This document shows positions 1 through 8,373 of a stretch of 64,000 nucleotides of DNA, in pieces. The position numbers and the translations under genes were made by a program. The stretch covers positions 555,957 to 619,956 of the forward strand of contig NZ_JBGGTQ010000003.1 in assembly GCF_041320705.1 (NCBI RefSeq), in the 5' to 3' direction. Numbering within the stretch: position 1 is the first letter of the stretch; every line of letters begins with the position of its first letter. This DNA is from Kineococcus mangrovi (GTDB lineage: Bacteria > Actinomycetota > Actinomycetes > Actinomycetales > Kineococcaceae). The notes below the pieces were generated by a model that was not told the origin of the DNA, searched no databases, and worked only from the letters and a program-made list of their open reading frames with translations.

Positions 1-479
1 TCTCCGTACCCCTCACGGCGCTCGCCGGCGGACCGCTGCCCGCGGACGCCCTCGACGGCCGCGCCGTCCTCGTCGTCAACGTCGCCTCCCGGTGCGGGCT
101 GACCCCGCAGTACGAGGCGCTGGAGGCCCTGCACCGGGAGTTCGCCGGCCGGGGGTTCACCGTGCTCGGCGTGCCGTGCAACCAGTTCAACGGCCAGGAA
201 CCGGGCACCGACGCCGAGATCGCCGAGTACTGCTCGGCCACCTGGGGCACGACGTTCCCCATGACGGCGAAGGCCGACGTCAACGGGCCGGACCGCCACC
301 CGCTGTACGACGTGCTGGCCGCCACGCCCGACGCCGACGGCGAGGCCGGGGACGTGGCCTGGAACTTCGAGAAGTTCCTCGTGGCCCCCGACGGGCAGGT
401 GGTGGGCCGCTTCCGCCCGCGCACCACGCCGGAGGACCCGGCGCTGCGGTCGGCGGTCGAGGCGACCCTGCCCGGCTGA
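1..479 (+). CDS. Glutathione peroxidase family protein, 5' partial
   Basis: Thiol peroxidase of the glutathione peroxidase/BsaA family, which reduces peroxides in the cytoplasm; in actinomycetes such enzymes normally use thioredoxin-type reductants. The frame is open from the left edge, so the start is outside the window. The peroxidatic motif SRCGLT is encoded near nt 90-107 with cysteine instead of selenocysteine. It is followed by the family signatures GVPCNQF (about nt 168-188) and WNFEKFLV (about nt 360-383). About 158 residues are visible, nearly the full family length, so only the first residues are missing. The stop is 8 nt from the convergent SprT-like gene. Family assignment is secure; the reductant is inferred. 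Confidence 0.9.
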   Translation, partial: SVPLTALAGGPLPADALDGRAVLVVNVASRCGLTPQYEALEALHREFAGRGFTVLGVPCNQFNGQEPGTDAEIAEYCSATWGTTFPMTAKADVNGPDRHPLYDVLAATPDADGEAGDVAWNFEKFLVAPDGQVVGRFRPRTTPEDPALRSAVEATLPG

Positions 480-486
480 GCCGCGC

Positions 487-1179
487 TCACGGGCGCACGG
501 GTTCGGCGAGGGCGAACGGCACCGCGAGGACGCCCCGCCGGACCCGGACGTGGTACCGGGACCGGCCCACCTTCACGACCTCCCCGGTGCTGCCCGCGTG
601 CGGACCGCCGCCCCCGACCCGCACGCGGGTGCCGACCGGCAGCCGGTCCCGCACCACGGGGCCGACGCTCCCGGCGGACAGGTGGGCCCAGTCCTCCTGG
701 TAGCTGGCGGGCAGCGCCGACGGGGCGACCGGCCGGCCGTGCAGGCTCCAGCTCACGACGTGGTCCGGGTCGAACCACGGTCCGCAGCGCGCGCACGCGA
801 GGACCCGCGTCGGGCGGCGGTGGCGGGTGACGACGTGGCCGGCCGGGCACGTGCCGGTCCACGGCCCGGGCGGGCGGGGCGCCCGCGACGTCCGTTCCCC
901 GGAGCACCCGATGCGCAGCGCCGTCTCCCGCCACACCGCGTCGTGGCCGTGCCGGGGCCCGACCAGCGCGTGGGCGATCTCGTGCAGCACCGTGTCCCGG
1001 ACCTCGGCCTCGTCGTGCAGGGCCGTCAGCGGGCCGCTCAGCCCGATCTCGCGCCGGTCGGCCCGGCAGACCCCGGCCCGGGTCCTGGCCCGGTCGAGCA
1101 CCACCGTCCAGTCGTCCAGCCCGTGCCGGGCGCAGAGCTCCCGCGCCACCACCAGCGCCTCGCGCACGTCCACCCGCAC
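487..1179 (-). CDS. SprT-like zinc metalloprotease domain protein
   Basis: A 230-residue protein with a SprT-like (WSS1/Spartan-related) zincin domain. The motif HEIAHALVG, with the HExxH zinc-binding helix, is visible in the middle, followed by a second histidine region (GPRHGHDAVW). Downstream are paired cysteines (TCPAGH and CARCG) that look like a zinc ribbon. The C-terminal 50 residues (GTRVRVGG to FALAEP) resemble a small KOW/SH3-like barrel. The GTG at 1179 has a GGGCGAGG stretch just upstream; an in-frame ATG at 1218 is an alternative. The substrate is unknown; relatives act on DNA-protein crosslinks, but that cannot be assumed here. It lies downstream of tRNA-Arg on the same strand, separated by a strong hairpin. 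Confidence 0.75.
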   Translation of the reverse strand: MRVDVREALVVARELCARHGLDDWTVVLDRARTRAGVCRADRREIGLSGPLTALHDEAEVRDTVLHEIAHALVGPRHGHDAVWRETALRIGCSGERTSRAPRPPGPWTGTCPAGHVVTRHRRPTRVLACARCGPWFDPDHVVSWSLHGRPVAPSALPASYQEDWAHLSAGSVGPVVRDRLPVGTRVRVGGGGPHAGSTGEVVKVGRSRYHVRVRRGVLAVPFALAEPVRP

Positions 1180-1272
1180 CCCTCGCCCGTCCCGCCCCGG
1201 CCCGATCCCGCGCCACATCCGAGCACAGCCGTCGGACACGGGGACCGCAGCGGCGGTGCGGCCCGGGAACGC

Positions 1273-1305
1273 CGAAGGGCGCCGCACGGTGTGCGGCGCC
1301 CTTCG
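1273..1305 (-). terminator. Strong hairpin behind tRNA-Arg
   Basis: A perfect 15-bp inverted repeat (1273-1287 and 1291-1305) with a 3-nt loop lies 4 nt past the CCA end of the tRNA on the minus strand. There is no T-tract, as is common for actinobacterial terminators. It separates the tRNA from the SprT-like gene. Confidence 0.75.
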
Positions 1306-1308
1306 CGC

Positions 1309-1383
1309 TGGTGCCCCCGGCAGGACTCGAACCTGCGCACACGGCTCCGGAGGCCGATGCTCTATCCGCTGAGCTACGGGGGC
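1309..1383 (-). tRNA. tRNA-Arg, anticodon CCG
   Basis: Read on the minus strand, the acceptor arm GCCCCCG pairs with CGGGGGC and is followed by discriminator A and an encoded CCA. The D-arm is GCTCAGCGGATAGAGC, the anticodon loop is CTCCGGA (anticodon CCG), and the T-arm is GCAGG-TTCGAGT-CCTGC. The outermost anticodon-stem pair appears to be a T-T mismatch. It reads CGG, a common arginine codon in this GC-rich sequence. argS lies next to it on the other strand. Confidence 0.96.
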
Positions 1384-1400
1384 CCTGCGGTGCGACGCCG

Positions 1401-1406
1401 ACACTA
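1401..1406 (-). promoter_or_regulatory. Candidate -10 box of tRNA-Arg
   Basis: TAGTGT on the minus strand lies 17 nt upstream of the tRNA 5' end. No convincing -35 box is seen at the expected spacing. Confidence 0.4.
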
Positions 1407-1508
1407 CCAGCGATGGGCGCCCGCCCCGACCAGCACCACCCCCCGGCCCCCCTGACCGGCTCCTGGTCGGCCCCGCGGGTGGCGGACGGAGGTGAGGCGG
1501 TGCGCCGG

Positions 1509-1514
1509 TAGGCT
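1509..1514 (+). promoter_or_regulatory. Candidate -10 box of argS (leaderless)
   Basis: TAGGCT is followed by 8 nt and then the GTG start of argS at 1523. There is no Shine-Dalgarno sequence in between, so the transcript may begin at the start codon. Confidence 0.5.
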
Positions 1515-1522
1515 TGCCACTC

Positions 1523-3187
1523 GTGACTCCCGCCGAGCTCTCAGCTGCCCTGAGGGACGCCCTGACCACGGCCGTGACGGCCGGAGAGCTGTCCCTCGAC
1601 CCCGCCGACGTCCCGGCCGAGGTCCGCGTGGAGCGCCCGAAGAACCGCGACCACGGCGACTGGGCCACCAACGTCGCCCTGCAGCTGGCCAAGAAGGCCG
1701 GGACCGCGCCGCGCGAGGTCGCCGCCGTCGTGCAGCGCCGCCTGGTGCAGGTCCAGGGCGTGCGGGCCGTCGACGTCGCCGGCCCGGGGTTCCTCAACAT
1801 CACCCTCGACGCCGCCGCCGCCGGCGACCTCGCCCGCGTCGTCGTCGAGGCCGGTGCCGCCTTCGGCCGGGCCGCGGTGCCCAGCGGCGAGAAGGTGAAC
1901 CTCGAGTTCGTCTCGGCCAACCCCACCGGCCCCATCCACCTCGGCGGCACCCGGTGGGCCGCCGTCGGCGACTCCCTGGCCCGGGTCCTGGAGGCCGCCG
2001 GCGCGCAGGTGACGCGCGAGTACTACTTCAACGACCACGGCGCGCAGATCGACCGGTTCGCCCGCTCGCTGCTGGCCCGCGCCCACTCCGAACCCGCCCC
2101 CGAGGACGGTTACGGGGGCGACTACGTCGGCGACATCGCCGACGCCGTGCTGGCCCGCGTCCCCGGCCTGCTCGACCTGCCCCGCGACCAGCAGCAGGAG
2201 GCGTTCCGCCGCGAGGGCGTCGACCTCATGTTCGGCGAGATCAAGCAGTCCCTGGCGGAGTTCGGCGTCGAGTTCGACGTCTACTTCCACGAGGACTCCC
2301 TGCACACCTCCGGTGCCGTCGACCGCGCCGTCCAGCGGCTGCGCGACCTCGGCCGGATGTACGAGGCCGACGGCGCGACCTGGTTGCGCACCAGCGACTT
2401 CGGCGACGACAAGGACCGCGTGGTCCTCAAGAGCGACGGGAACCCGGCCTACATCTCCGGCGACCTCGCCTACTACCTCGACAAGCGCGAGCGCGGTTTC
2501 GACCGCTGCGTGCTCATGCTCGGCGCCGACCACCACGGCTACGTCGGCCGGATGATGGCGATGTGCGCGGCGTTCGGCGACGAACCCGGCGTCAACCTCG
2601 AGATCCTCATCGGCCAGATGGTCAACCTCGTCCGCGACGGCGTGCCCGTCCGGATGAGCAAGCGCGCCGGCACGGTCGTGACGATGGAGGACCTCGTCGG
2701 GGCGGTCGGCGTCGACGCGGCCCGGTACTCGCTCGTGCGCTCCAGCGTGGACTCCAGCATCGACGTCGACCTGGACCTGCTGACGCGGCGCACGAACGAC
2801 AACCCCGTCTTCTACGTGCAGTACGCCCACGCCCGCACGGCCAACGTCGCCGTCAACGCGGCGGCGGCCGGGGTGCGCCGCGAGGACGCCTTCGACCCCG
2901 CCCTGCTGACCGACGAGACGGAGTCCCTGCTGCTGGCCGCCCTCGCCGAGTTCGGCGAGGTCGTGCGCCGCGCCGGGGAACTGCGCGAACCGCACCGCGT
3001 CGCGCGGTACCTGGAGGAGCTGGCCGGCCGGTTCCACAAGTTCTACGACGCCTGCCGCGTCACGCCCCGCGCGGGCGAGGACGTCACCGACGTGCACCGC
3101 ACCCGGCTGTGGCTGAACGACGCCACCCGCCAGGTGCTGGCCAACGGTCTGGCCCTGCTCGGCGTCTCGGCGCCGGAACGCATGTGA
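1523..3187 (+). CDS. argS: Arginyl-tRNA synthetase
   Basis: Class I aminoacyl-tRNA synthetase that charges tRNA-Arg with arginine. The 554-residue length is normal. The N-terminal additional domain covers about residues 1-110. The HIGH-type signature ([10 protein letters not shown]) is near residue 137 and the KMSK-type signature (VRMSKRAGT) near residue 376. The C-terminal DALR anticodon-binding domain ends at [10 protein letters not shown], the typical end of the family. I chose the GTG at 1523 because it lies 8 nt after a -10-like box; a TTG at 1514 is also in frame. lysA starts 14 nt downstream, the usual argS-lysA arrangement of actinomycetes. Confidence 0.97.
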   Translation: MTPAELSAALRDALTTAVTAGELSLDPADVPAEVRVERPKNRDHGDWATNVALQLAKKAGTAPREVAAVVQRRLVQVQGVRAVDVAGPGFLNITLDAAAAGDLARVVVEAGAAFGRAAVPSGEKVNLEFVSANPTGPIHLGGTRWAAVGDSLARVLEAAGAQVTREYYFNDHGAQIDRFARSLLARAHSEPAPEDGYGGDYVGDIADAVLARVPGLLDLPRDQQQEAFRREGVDLMFGEIKQSLAEFGVEFDVYFHEDSLHTSGAVDRAVQRLRDLGRMYEADGATWLRTSDFGDDKDRVVLKSDGNPAYISGDLAYYLDKRERGFDRCVLMLGADHHGYVGRMMAMCAAFGDEPGVNLEILIGQMVNLVRDGVPVRMSKRAGTVVTMEDLVGAVGVDAARYSLVRSSVDSSIDVDLDLLTRRTNDNPVFYVQYAHARTANVAVNAAAAGVRREDAFDPALLTDETESLLLAALAEFGEVVRRAGELREPHRVARYLEELAGRFHKFYDACRVTPRAGEDVTDVHRTRLWLNDATRQVLANGLALLGVSAPERM

Positions 3188-3201
3188 GGAGAGGGACACC
3201 C

Positions 3202-4593
3202 GTGGCGGACATCGCCGTCGTCCCCGCGTGGCTCACGCCGCCGGCCGACGTCAACGAACTGCTCCCGCAGCTGTGGGCGCGCACCGTCGCCCGCGACGCC
3301 GACGGGGCGCTGCGCGTCGGCGGCGTGGGCGTGGCCGACCTCGCGCGCGAGCACGGCACGCCGCTGTTCGTCGTCGACGAGCTGGACTTCCGCTCGCGGG
3401 CGCTGGCCTTCCGCGACGCCTTCGCCGACGCCTTCGCCGACCTGTGCGGGGGGGCCGACGTCTACTACGCGTCCAAGGCGTTCCTCGCCACCGGCGTGGC
3501 GCGCTGGATCGCCCAGGACGGTCTGCACCTGGACACCGCCTCCGGCGGCGAGCTCGCGCTGGGCTTGCGCGGTGGCGTCCTGCCCGCGCGGATCGCGTTG
3601 CACGGCAACAACAAGTCGCGTCGTGAGATCGCGACCGCGCTCGAAGCCGGGGTGGGCCGGATCGTCGTGGACTCCCTCGGCGAGATCGACCTGGTCGCCG
3701 ACCTGGCGCGCGAGCGCGGAGTCGTGGCCCCCGTCATGCTCCGGGTCACGGTGGGCGTGGAGGCCCACACCCACCAGTACGTCGCGACGGCGCACGAGGA
3801 CCAGAAGTTCGGGCTCTCGCTGGCCTCGGGGCAGGCGGAGGTCGCCGTCGCCCGGGCCCTGGCCCGGCCCGAGCTGCAGCTGCTCGGCCTGCACAGCCAC
3901 ATCGGCTCGCAGATCTTCGACCTCGGCGGGTTCGAGGTCTCGGCCCGCCGGCTGCTGGAGCTGCACCGCCGGGTGGAGCGCGAGCACGGGGTCGAGCTGC
4001 CCGAGGTCGACCTCGGCGGCGGCTACGGCGTGGCCTACACCTCCGAGGACAAGCCGTTGGCGCCCACCGAGATCGCCGGCCGGCTGGCCGAGATCGTGGC
4101 CCGGGAGTGCCTCGTGCAGGGCATCGCCGTCCCGCGCGTCTCGGTCGAGCCGGGGCGGGCCATCGCGGCCCCGAGCACGTTCACGCTCTACGAGGTCGGC
4201 GCGACGAAGGACGTCGAGCTGGACGGCGGGACGCGCCGCCGCTACGTCTCGGTCGACGGCGGGATGAGCGACAACATCCGCACCGCGCTCTACGACGCGG
4301 ACTACTCCGCGACGATCGCCTCGCGCGCCTCGACCGCCACCGGGGTCCTGTCCCGCGTCGTCGGCAAGCACTGCGAGAGCGGGGACGTGGTCGTGCGCGA
4401 CGAGTTCCTGCCCGACGACGCCGGTGCGGGGGACCTGCTCGCCGTCCCCGGCACGGGGGCCTACTGCCGCAGCATGGCGAGCAACTACAACCAGGTGCCG
4501 CGACCGGCGGTGGTGGCCGTGCGCGACGGGGTGACCTCGCTGCTGGTCCGCCGGGAGACGCCGGAGGACCTGCTCGCGCTCGACGCGGGCTGA
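3202..4593 (+). CDS. lysA: Diaminopimelate decarboxylase
   Basis: PLP-dependent fold-III decarboxylase that converts meso-diaminopimelate to L-lysine, the last step of lysine biosynthesis. It has 463 residues. The PLP lysine is in YYASKAF (about K92). HGNNK, the HSHIGSQ motif, the phosphate-binding GGGYG loop, EPGR (about 316) and CESGD (about 391), which supplies the catalytic cysteine from the second subunit, are all present. The GTG start has a good ribosome site (GAGGAGAGGG, about 7 nt away). It follows argS by 14 nt and is probably co-transcribed. The N-terminus runs about 30 residues ahead of the barrel, which is normal for the actinobacterial enzyme. Confidence 0.97.
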   Translation: MADIAVVPAWLTPPADVNELLPQLWARTVARDADGALRVGGVGVADLAREHGTPLFVVDELDFRSRALAFRDAFADAFADLCGGADVYYASKAFLATGVARWIAQDGLHLDTASGGELALGLRGGVLPARIALHGNNKSRREIATALEAGVGRIVVDSLGEIDLVADLARERGVVAPVMLRVTVGVEAHTHQYVATAHEDQKFGLSLASGQAEVAVARALARPELQLLGLHSHIGSQIFDLGGFEVSARRLLELHRRVEREHGVELPEVDLGGGYGVAYTSEDKPLAPTEIAGRLAEIVARECLVQGIAVPRVSVEPGRAIAAPSTFTLYEVGATKDVELDGGTRRRYVSVDGGMSDNIRTALYDADYSATIASRASTATGVLSRVVGKHCESGDVVVRDEFLPDDAGAGDLLAVPGTGAYCRSMASNYNQVPRPAVVAVRDGVTSLLVRRETPEDLLALDAG

Positions 4594-4679
4594 GCGGGCC
4601 CGCCGCGGGCGGGTGAGAGGGTTGGCCCGGGTTCCCGCGGGACGGGCCGGGACGACGAGTCGAGACGGACGGGCGGGAC

Positions 4680-4685
4680 GATGCT
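4680..4685 (+). promoter_or_regulatory. Candidate -10 box of hom
   Basis: GATGCT is followed by 6 nt and the ATG at 4692. It matches the (T/G)A-N3-T pattern seen before many starts here and is identical to the hexamer before the minus-strand acetyltransferase-like gene. Confidence 0.4.
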
Positions 4686-4691
4686 GGACGG

Positions 4692-6008
4692 ATGTGGGGA
4701 GCACACGCGGTGGAGCCGGTGAAGGTCGCGCTGCTCGGGTGCGGTGTCGTGGGCACCGAGGTGGCGCGGTTGCTGACGACGCAGGCCGACGACCTGGCGG
4801 CGCGCGTGGGCGCGCCGCTGGAGCTGGTGGGCATCGCGGTGCGCCGCCTGGGCCGCGACCGCGGGCTGGGCCTGGACCCCTCGCTGTTCACGACCGACGC
4901 CGAGGAGCTCGTGACCCGCGCCGACGTGGTCGTGGAGGTCATCGGCGGCATCGAGCCGGCGCGCTCGCTCATCCTGCGCGCCGTCGAGCACGGGGCCTCC
5001 GTCGTGACCGCCAACAAGGCGCTCCTGGCCGCCGACGGCCCGGCGCTGTACGAGGCGGCCGCCAAGGCCGGTGTCGACCTGTACTACGAGGCCTCCGTCG
5101 CGGGCGCCATCCCGCTGCTGCGTCCCCTGCGCGAGTCCCTCGTCGGCGACCGCGTCACCCGCGTGCTCGGCATCGTCAACGGGACCACGAACTACGTCCT
5201 GGACCAGATGGACACCGCGGGCATGGGCTTCTCCGAGGCCGTCGAGCAGGCCCAGGCCCTCGGGTACGCCGAGGCGGACCCGACCGCCGACGTCGAGGCG
5301 TTCGACGCGGCCGCGAAGGCCGCGATCCTCGCCTCCCTCGCCTTCCACACGCGCGTCAGCCTCGACGACGTGCACCGCGAGGGCATCACCGAGGTCAGCG
5401 CCGCCGACGTGCGCGCGGCCCAGCTGCAGGGCTGCGTCGTGAAGCTACTGGCGATCTGCGAACGCGGCGCGGACGCCGACGGCAACGAGGCCGTCTCGGT
5501 GCGCGTGCACCCGGCGATGCTGCCGCGCGAGCACCAGCTCGCCGGTGTCCGCGGCGCGTTCAACGCCGTCTACGTCGAGGCCGAGTCGGCCGGGCAGCTG
5601 ATGTTCTACGGCCCCGGCGCCGGCGGGCAGCCCACGGCCAGCGCGGTCATGGGTGACGTCGTCGCCGTGGCCCGGCACAAGGTCGTCGGCGGACGCGGCC
5701 CGGGGGAGTCGGCGTACGCGCAGCTGGCCGTCCAGCCCATGGCCGAGACGGTCACGCGCTACCACGTGCGGCTCGACGTGGCCGACAAGCCGGGCGTGCT
5801 CGCCCAGGTCGCGGGCGTCTTCGCCGGGCACGGCGTGTCCATCGAGGCCGTCCAGCAGCGTCAGGACGACGCCGGCCGCGCCGTCCTCGTCGTCGTGACG
5901 CACAGCGCCACCGACGCGGCCCTGTCGGGCACGGTCGACGAACTCGGAGAGCTGGACATCGTGGACTCCGTGGCCGGTGTGCTGCGGGTCGAGGGAGGGG
6001 ACGCCTGA
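4692..6008 (+). CDS. hom: Homoserine dehydrogenase
   Basis: NAD(P)-dependent reduction of aspartate semialdehyde to homoserine, the branch point to threonine and methionine. The protein has 438 residues. The Rossmann loop [13 protein letters not shown] is at the N-terminus, ANKALLA marks the cofactor site, [11 protein letters not shown] is the family signature, and an ACT domain starting near residue 358 ([13 protein letters not shown]) is the expected threonine feedback site. The ATG at 4692 lies 6 nt behind a -10-like box. An in-frame GTG at 4710, preceded by GGGGAG at 8-nt spacing, is an equally plausible start. The stop overlaps the thrC start (TGATG), so hom, thrC and probably thrB form one operon. 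Confidence 0.96.
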   Translation: MWGAHAVEPVKVALLGCGVVGTEVARLLTTQADDLAARVGAPLELVGIAVRRLGRDRGLGLDPSLFTTDAEELVTRADVVVEVIGGIEPARSLILRAVEHGASVVTANKALLAADGPALYEAAAKAGVDLYYEASVAGAIPLLRPLRESLVGDRVTRVLGIVNGTTNYVLDQMDTAGMGFSEAVEQAQALGYAEADPTADVEAFDAAAKAAILASLAFHTRVSLDDVHREGITEVSAADVRAAQLQGCVVKLLAICERGADADGNEAVSVRVHPAMLPREHQLAGVRGAFNAVYVEAESAGQLMFYGPGAGGQPTASAVMGDVVAVARHKVVGGRGPGESAYAQLAVQPMAETVTRYHVRLDVADKPGVLAQVAGVFAGHGVSIEAVQQRQDDAGRAVLVVVTHSATDAALSGTVDELGELDIVDSVAGVLRVEGGDA

Positions 6009-7087
6009 TGGCGCACGTGTGGCGAGGTCTCGTCGAGGAGTACCGGGACAGGCTGCCCGTGACCGAGGCCACCCCGGTGGTCACGCTGGGCGAGGGCGGT
6101 ACCCCGCTCGTGCCGGCGCGGCACCTGTCCGAGCTCGTGCGCGGGCGCGTCCTCATCAAGGTCGAGGGCTGCAACCCGACCGCGTCCTTCAAGGACCGCG
6201 GCATGACGATGGCCATGAGCAAGGCCAAGGAGAACGGCGCGGAGGTCGTCATCTGCGCCTCCACGGGCAACACCTCGGCCTCGGCGGCCGCCTACGCCAC
6301 CGCCGCGGGGATCCGCTGCGCCGTCCTCGTGCCCGACGGCAAGATCGCCATGGGCAAGCTGTCGCAGGCCGTCGCCCACGGCGCGACGATCCTGCAGGTC
6401 GACGGCAACTTCGACGACTGCCTGAACCAGGCCCGCAAGCTCGCCGAGGCCTACCCCGTCGAGCTGGTGAACTCGGTCAACCCCTACCGCATCGAGGGCC
6501 AGAAGACCGGGGCCTTCGAGGTCGTCGACGTCCTCGGCGACGCCCCCGACATCCACGCCCTGCCCGTCGGCAACGCCGGCAACATCACGGCGTACTGGAA
6601 GGGCTACACCGAGTACGCGAAGGACGGGGTCGCCTCCCGCACCCCGAAGATGTGGGGCTTCCAGGCCGCCGGCGCCGCGCCCATCGTCAAGGGCCACCCG
6701 GTCGACGAGCCGGAGACCATCGCCACGGCCATCCGCATCGGCCACCCGGCGTCCTGGACGGGGGCCACCACGGCCCGCGACGACTCCGGCGGTCGCATCG
6801 ACGCCGTCACCGACGAGCAGATCCTCGCCGCGCACCGCTGGCTGTCGGCGCGCGAGGGCGTCTTCGTCGAACCCGCCTCGGCCGCGGGGGTGGCCGGTCT
6901 GCTGGCCGCCCACGAGGCCGGTGAGGTCGAACCCGGTCAGACGATCGTCATCACGGTCACCGGTCACGGCCTGAAGGACCCGCAGTGGGCGCTGCAGCTG
7001 GCCGCCGGCTCCGAGGGGTCGGTCGAGCCGGTCCGCGTCCAGCCCGACGCCGTCACCATCGCCCGCGCCATCGGCGTGGACGTCTGA
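6008..7087 (+). CDS. thrC: Threonine synthase
   Basis: PLP enzyme that converts O-phosphohomoserine to threonine. At 359 residues it is the short class without the N-terminal extension of the enteric enzyme. The PLP lysine lies in [11 protein letters not shown] (about residue 61), the phosphate-binding loop is [13 protein letters not shown], and a second glycine-rich motif is [13 protein letters not shown]. The start overlaps the hom stop by one base (TGATG), implying translational coupling. thrB follows after 5 nt. Confidence 0.97.
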   Translation: MAHVWRGLVEEYRDRLPVTEATPVVTLGEGGTPLVPARHLSELVRGRVLIKVEGCNPTASFKDRGMTMAMSKAKENGAEVVICASTGNTSASAAAYATAAGIRCAVLVPDGKIAMGKLSQAVAHGATILQVDGNFDDCLNQARKLAEAYPVELVNSVNPYRIEGQKTGAFEVVDVLGDAPDIHALPVGNAGNITAYWKGYTEYAKDGVASRTPKMWGFQAAGAAPIVKGHPVDEPETIATAIRIGHPASWTGATTARDDSGGRIDAVTDEQILAAHRWLSAREGVFVEPASAAGVAGLLAAHEAGEVEPGQTIVITVTGHGLKDPQWALQLAAGSEGSVEPVRVQPDAVTIARAIGVDV

Positions 7088-7092
7088 CCCGC

Positions 7093-8073
7093 GTGGGCCC
7101 CGTCCCCGGTCCCGTGACGAGCCCGCAGCGGCTCGCGGCGCTGCCCGCCGGCACCGCCGCGACCGTCCGGGTGCCCGCGACGAGCGCCAACCTCGGGCCC
7201 GGGTTCGACGCCTTCGGCCTCGCCCTCGACCTGTGCGACGAGGTGCGGGCCGAGGTCGTCGACGGCGCGGGCCTGCGGGTGCGCGTCGAGGGGCAGGGCG
7301 CCGGTGTCGTGCCGACGGACGAGCGTCACCTCGTCGTCCGCGTGCTGCGCGAGGAGCTGGCCGCCGCCGGGTTCACCGCCCCCGGTCTGGATGTGCTGTG
7401 CCGCAACGTGATCCCGCACGGGCGCGGGTTGGGGTCGTCGGCATCGGCGATCGTCGCGGGGCTGGCCGCGGCGCGCGCGCTGCTGCTGGCGGCCGGGGCG
7501 GTCGCCGAGCACGAGCAGGAGACCCGGGCGCGGGTCCTGCTGGAGGCGTCCCGCCGCGAGGGCCACCCGGACAACGCCGCACCCGCCGTCCACGGCGGGT
7601 TCACCATCGCCTGGACGCGGGGGGAGGACCCCACCCACCCCGACGCCGTGCGGTCGGTGCGCCTCGCCGTCCACCCCGACGTCCGCGCCGTGGTGTGCGT
7701 GCCGGCCGAGGAGCTGGCGACCTCGAGGGCGCGGGCCCTGCTGCCCGCCACCGTCCCGCACGGGGACGCGGCGCTGACGGCCGGCCGGGCCGGTCTGCTC
7801 GTGCACGCCCTGACCACCGACCCCTCGCTCCTGCTCGACGCCACCGAGGAGCGTCTGCACCAGGCTCAGCGGGCCCCCGCGATGCCGCGGTCGGCCGAGC
7901 TGCTGCGCGCGCTGCGCGCCGAGGGCCTGGCGGCCGTCGTGTCCGGGGCGGGGCCCAGCGTCCTCGTGCTGACGGACGAGGCGGGTGTCGGGCGCGTGTC
8001 CGGCCTCGCCGCGCAGGGCGCGTGGGACGTGCACGCCCGGCCCGTGCACGCCGCGGGCGTCGACTGGTCCTGA
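7093..8073 (+). CDS. thrB: Homoserine kinase
   Basis: GHMP-family kinase that phosphorylates homoserine for threonine synthase. It has 326 residues. The N-terminal motif SANLGPGFDAFGLALD and the ATP-binding glycine-serine loop GRGLGSSASAI (about residue 109) are diagnostic, and the C-terminal GAGPSVLVL motif is also present. The GTG at 7093 starts 5 nt after the thrC stop; a second GTG at 7114 is in frame and possible. It is the last gene of the hom-thrC-thrB run. The next 300 nt form the rho leader. Confidence 0.96.
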   Translation: MGPVPGPVTSPQRLAALPAGTAATVRVPATSANLGPGFDAFGLALDLCDEVRAEVVDGAGLRVRVEGQGAGVVPTDERHLVVRVLREELAAAGFTAPGLDVLCRNVIPHGRGLGSSASAIVAGLAAARALLLAAGAVAEHEQETRARVLLEASRREGHPDNAAPAVHGGFTIAWTRGEDPTHPDAVRSVRLAVHPDVRAVVCVPAEELATSRARALLPATVPHGDAALTAGRAGLLVHALTTDPSLLLDATEERLHQAQRAPAMPRSAELLRALRAEGLAAVVSGAGPSVLVLTDEAGVGRVSGLAAQGAWDVHARPVHAAGVDWS

Positions 8074-8373
8074 CCGTCCGGTCGCGACGCGCCGTGCGCC
8101 GAACGGGGGACCGGGAACGCGGGCGCCCGGGCGGGTGTTAGCATCGACGACAGCACCCACGGCGGGACACTCACGGTGGGGCTCTTCCGAGTCGAGAACC
8201 GTCCCTGCTGCGTCCGCTCCCCGTCTCCGGGTGCGTCTCCACGTTCTCGCCGCGCCTCTGCGTGTGGCCGTGGATTTCCCATCCTGCCCATCGGGCAGTC
8301 ACCGCGACACCCCCGGACCCGACGAAGCGCCGGATCCGCCGGTCAGTCGCACCGACGAGGGGGAAGGACCTTC
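8074..8373 (+). promoter_or_regulatory. rho promoter and long leader
   Basis: This 300-nt gap has no convincing gene. TAGCAT at 8139-8144 is a plausible -10 box and would give a leader of about 220 nt. The leader holds a small hairpin (CTGCCC-ATC-GGGCAG, 8283-8297). It is also open in the rho frame from a GTG at 8176, which would add 66 residues starting VGLFRVENRPCC. Long autoregulatory leaders are known for rho in other bacteria; autoregulation here is inferred. Confidence 0.5.

Noticed and set aside
90..107. Selenocysteine at the glutathione peroxidase active site
   Set aside because: The codon is TGC, so it is a normal cysteine enzyme.
4597..4611. GC-rich inverted repeat behind lysA as terminator
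   Set aside because: The stem is only five pairs with a one-base loop, which cannot form a stable hairpin.
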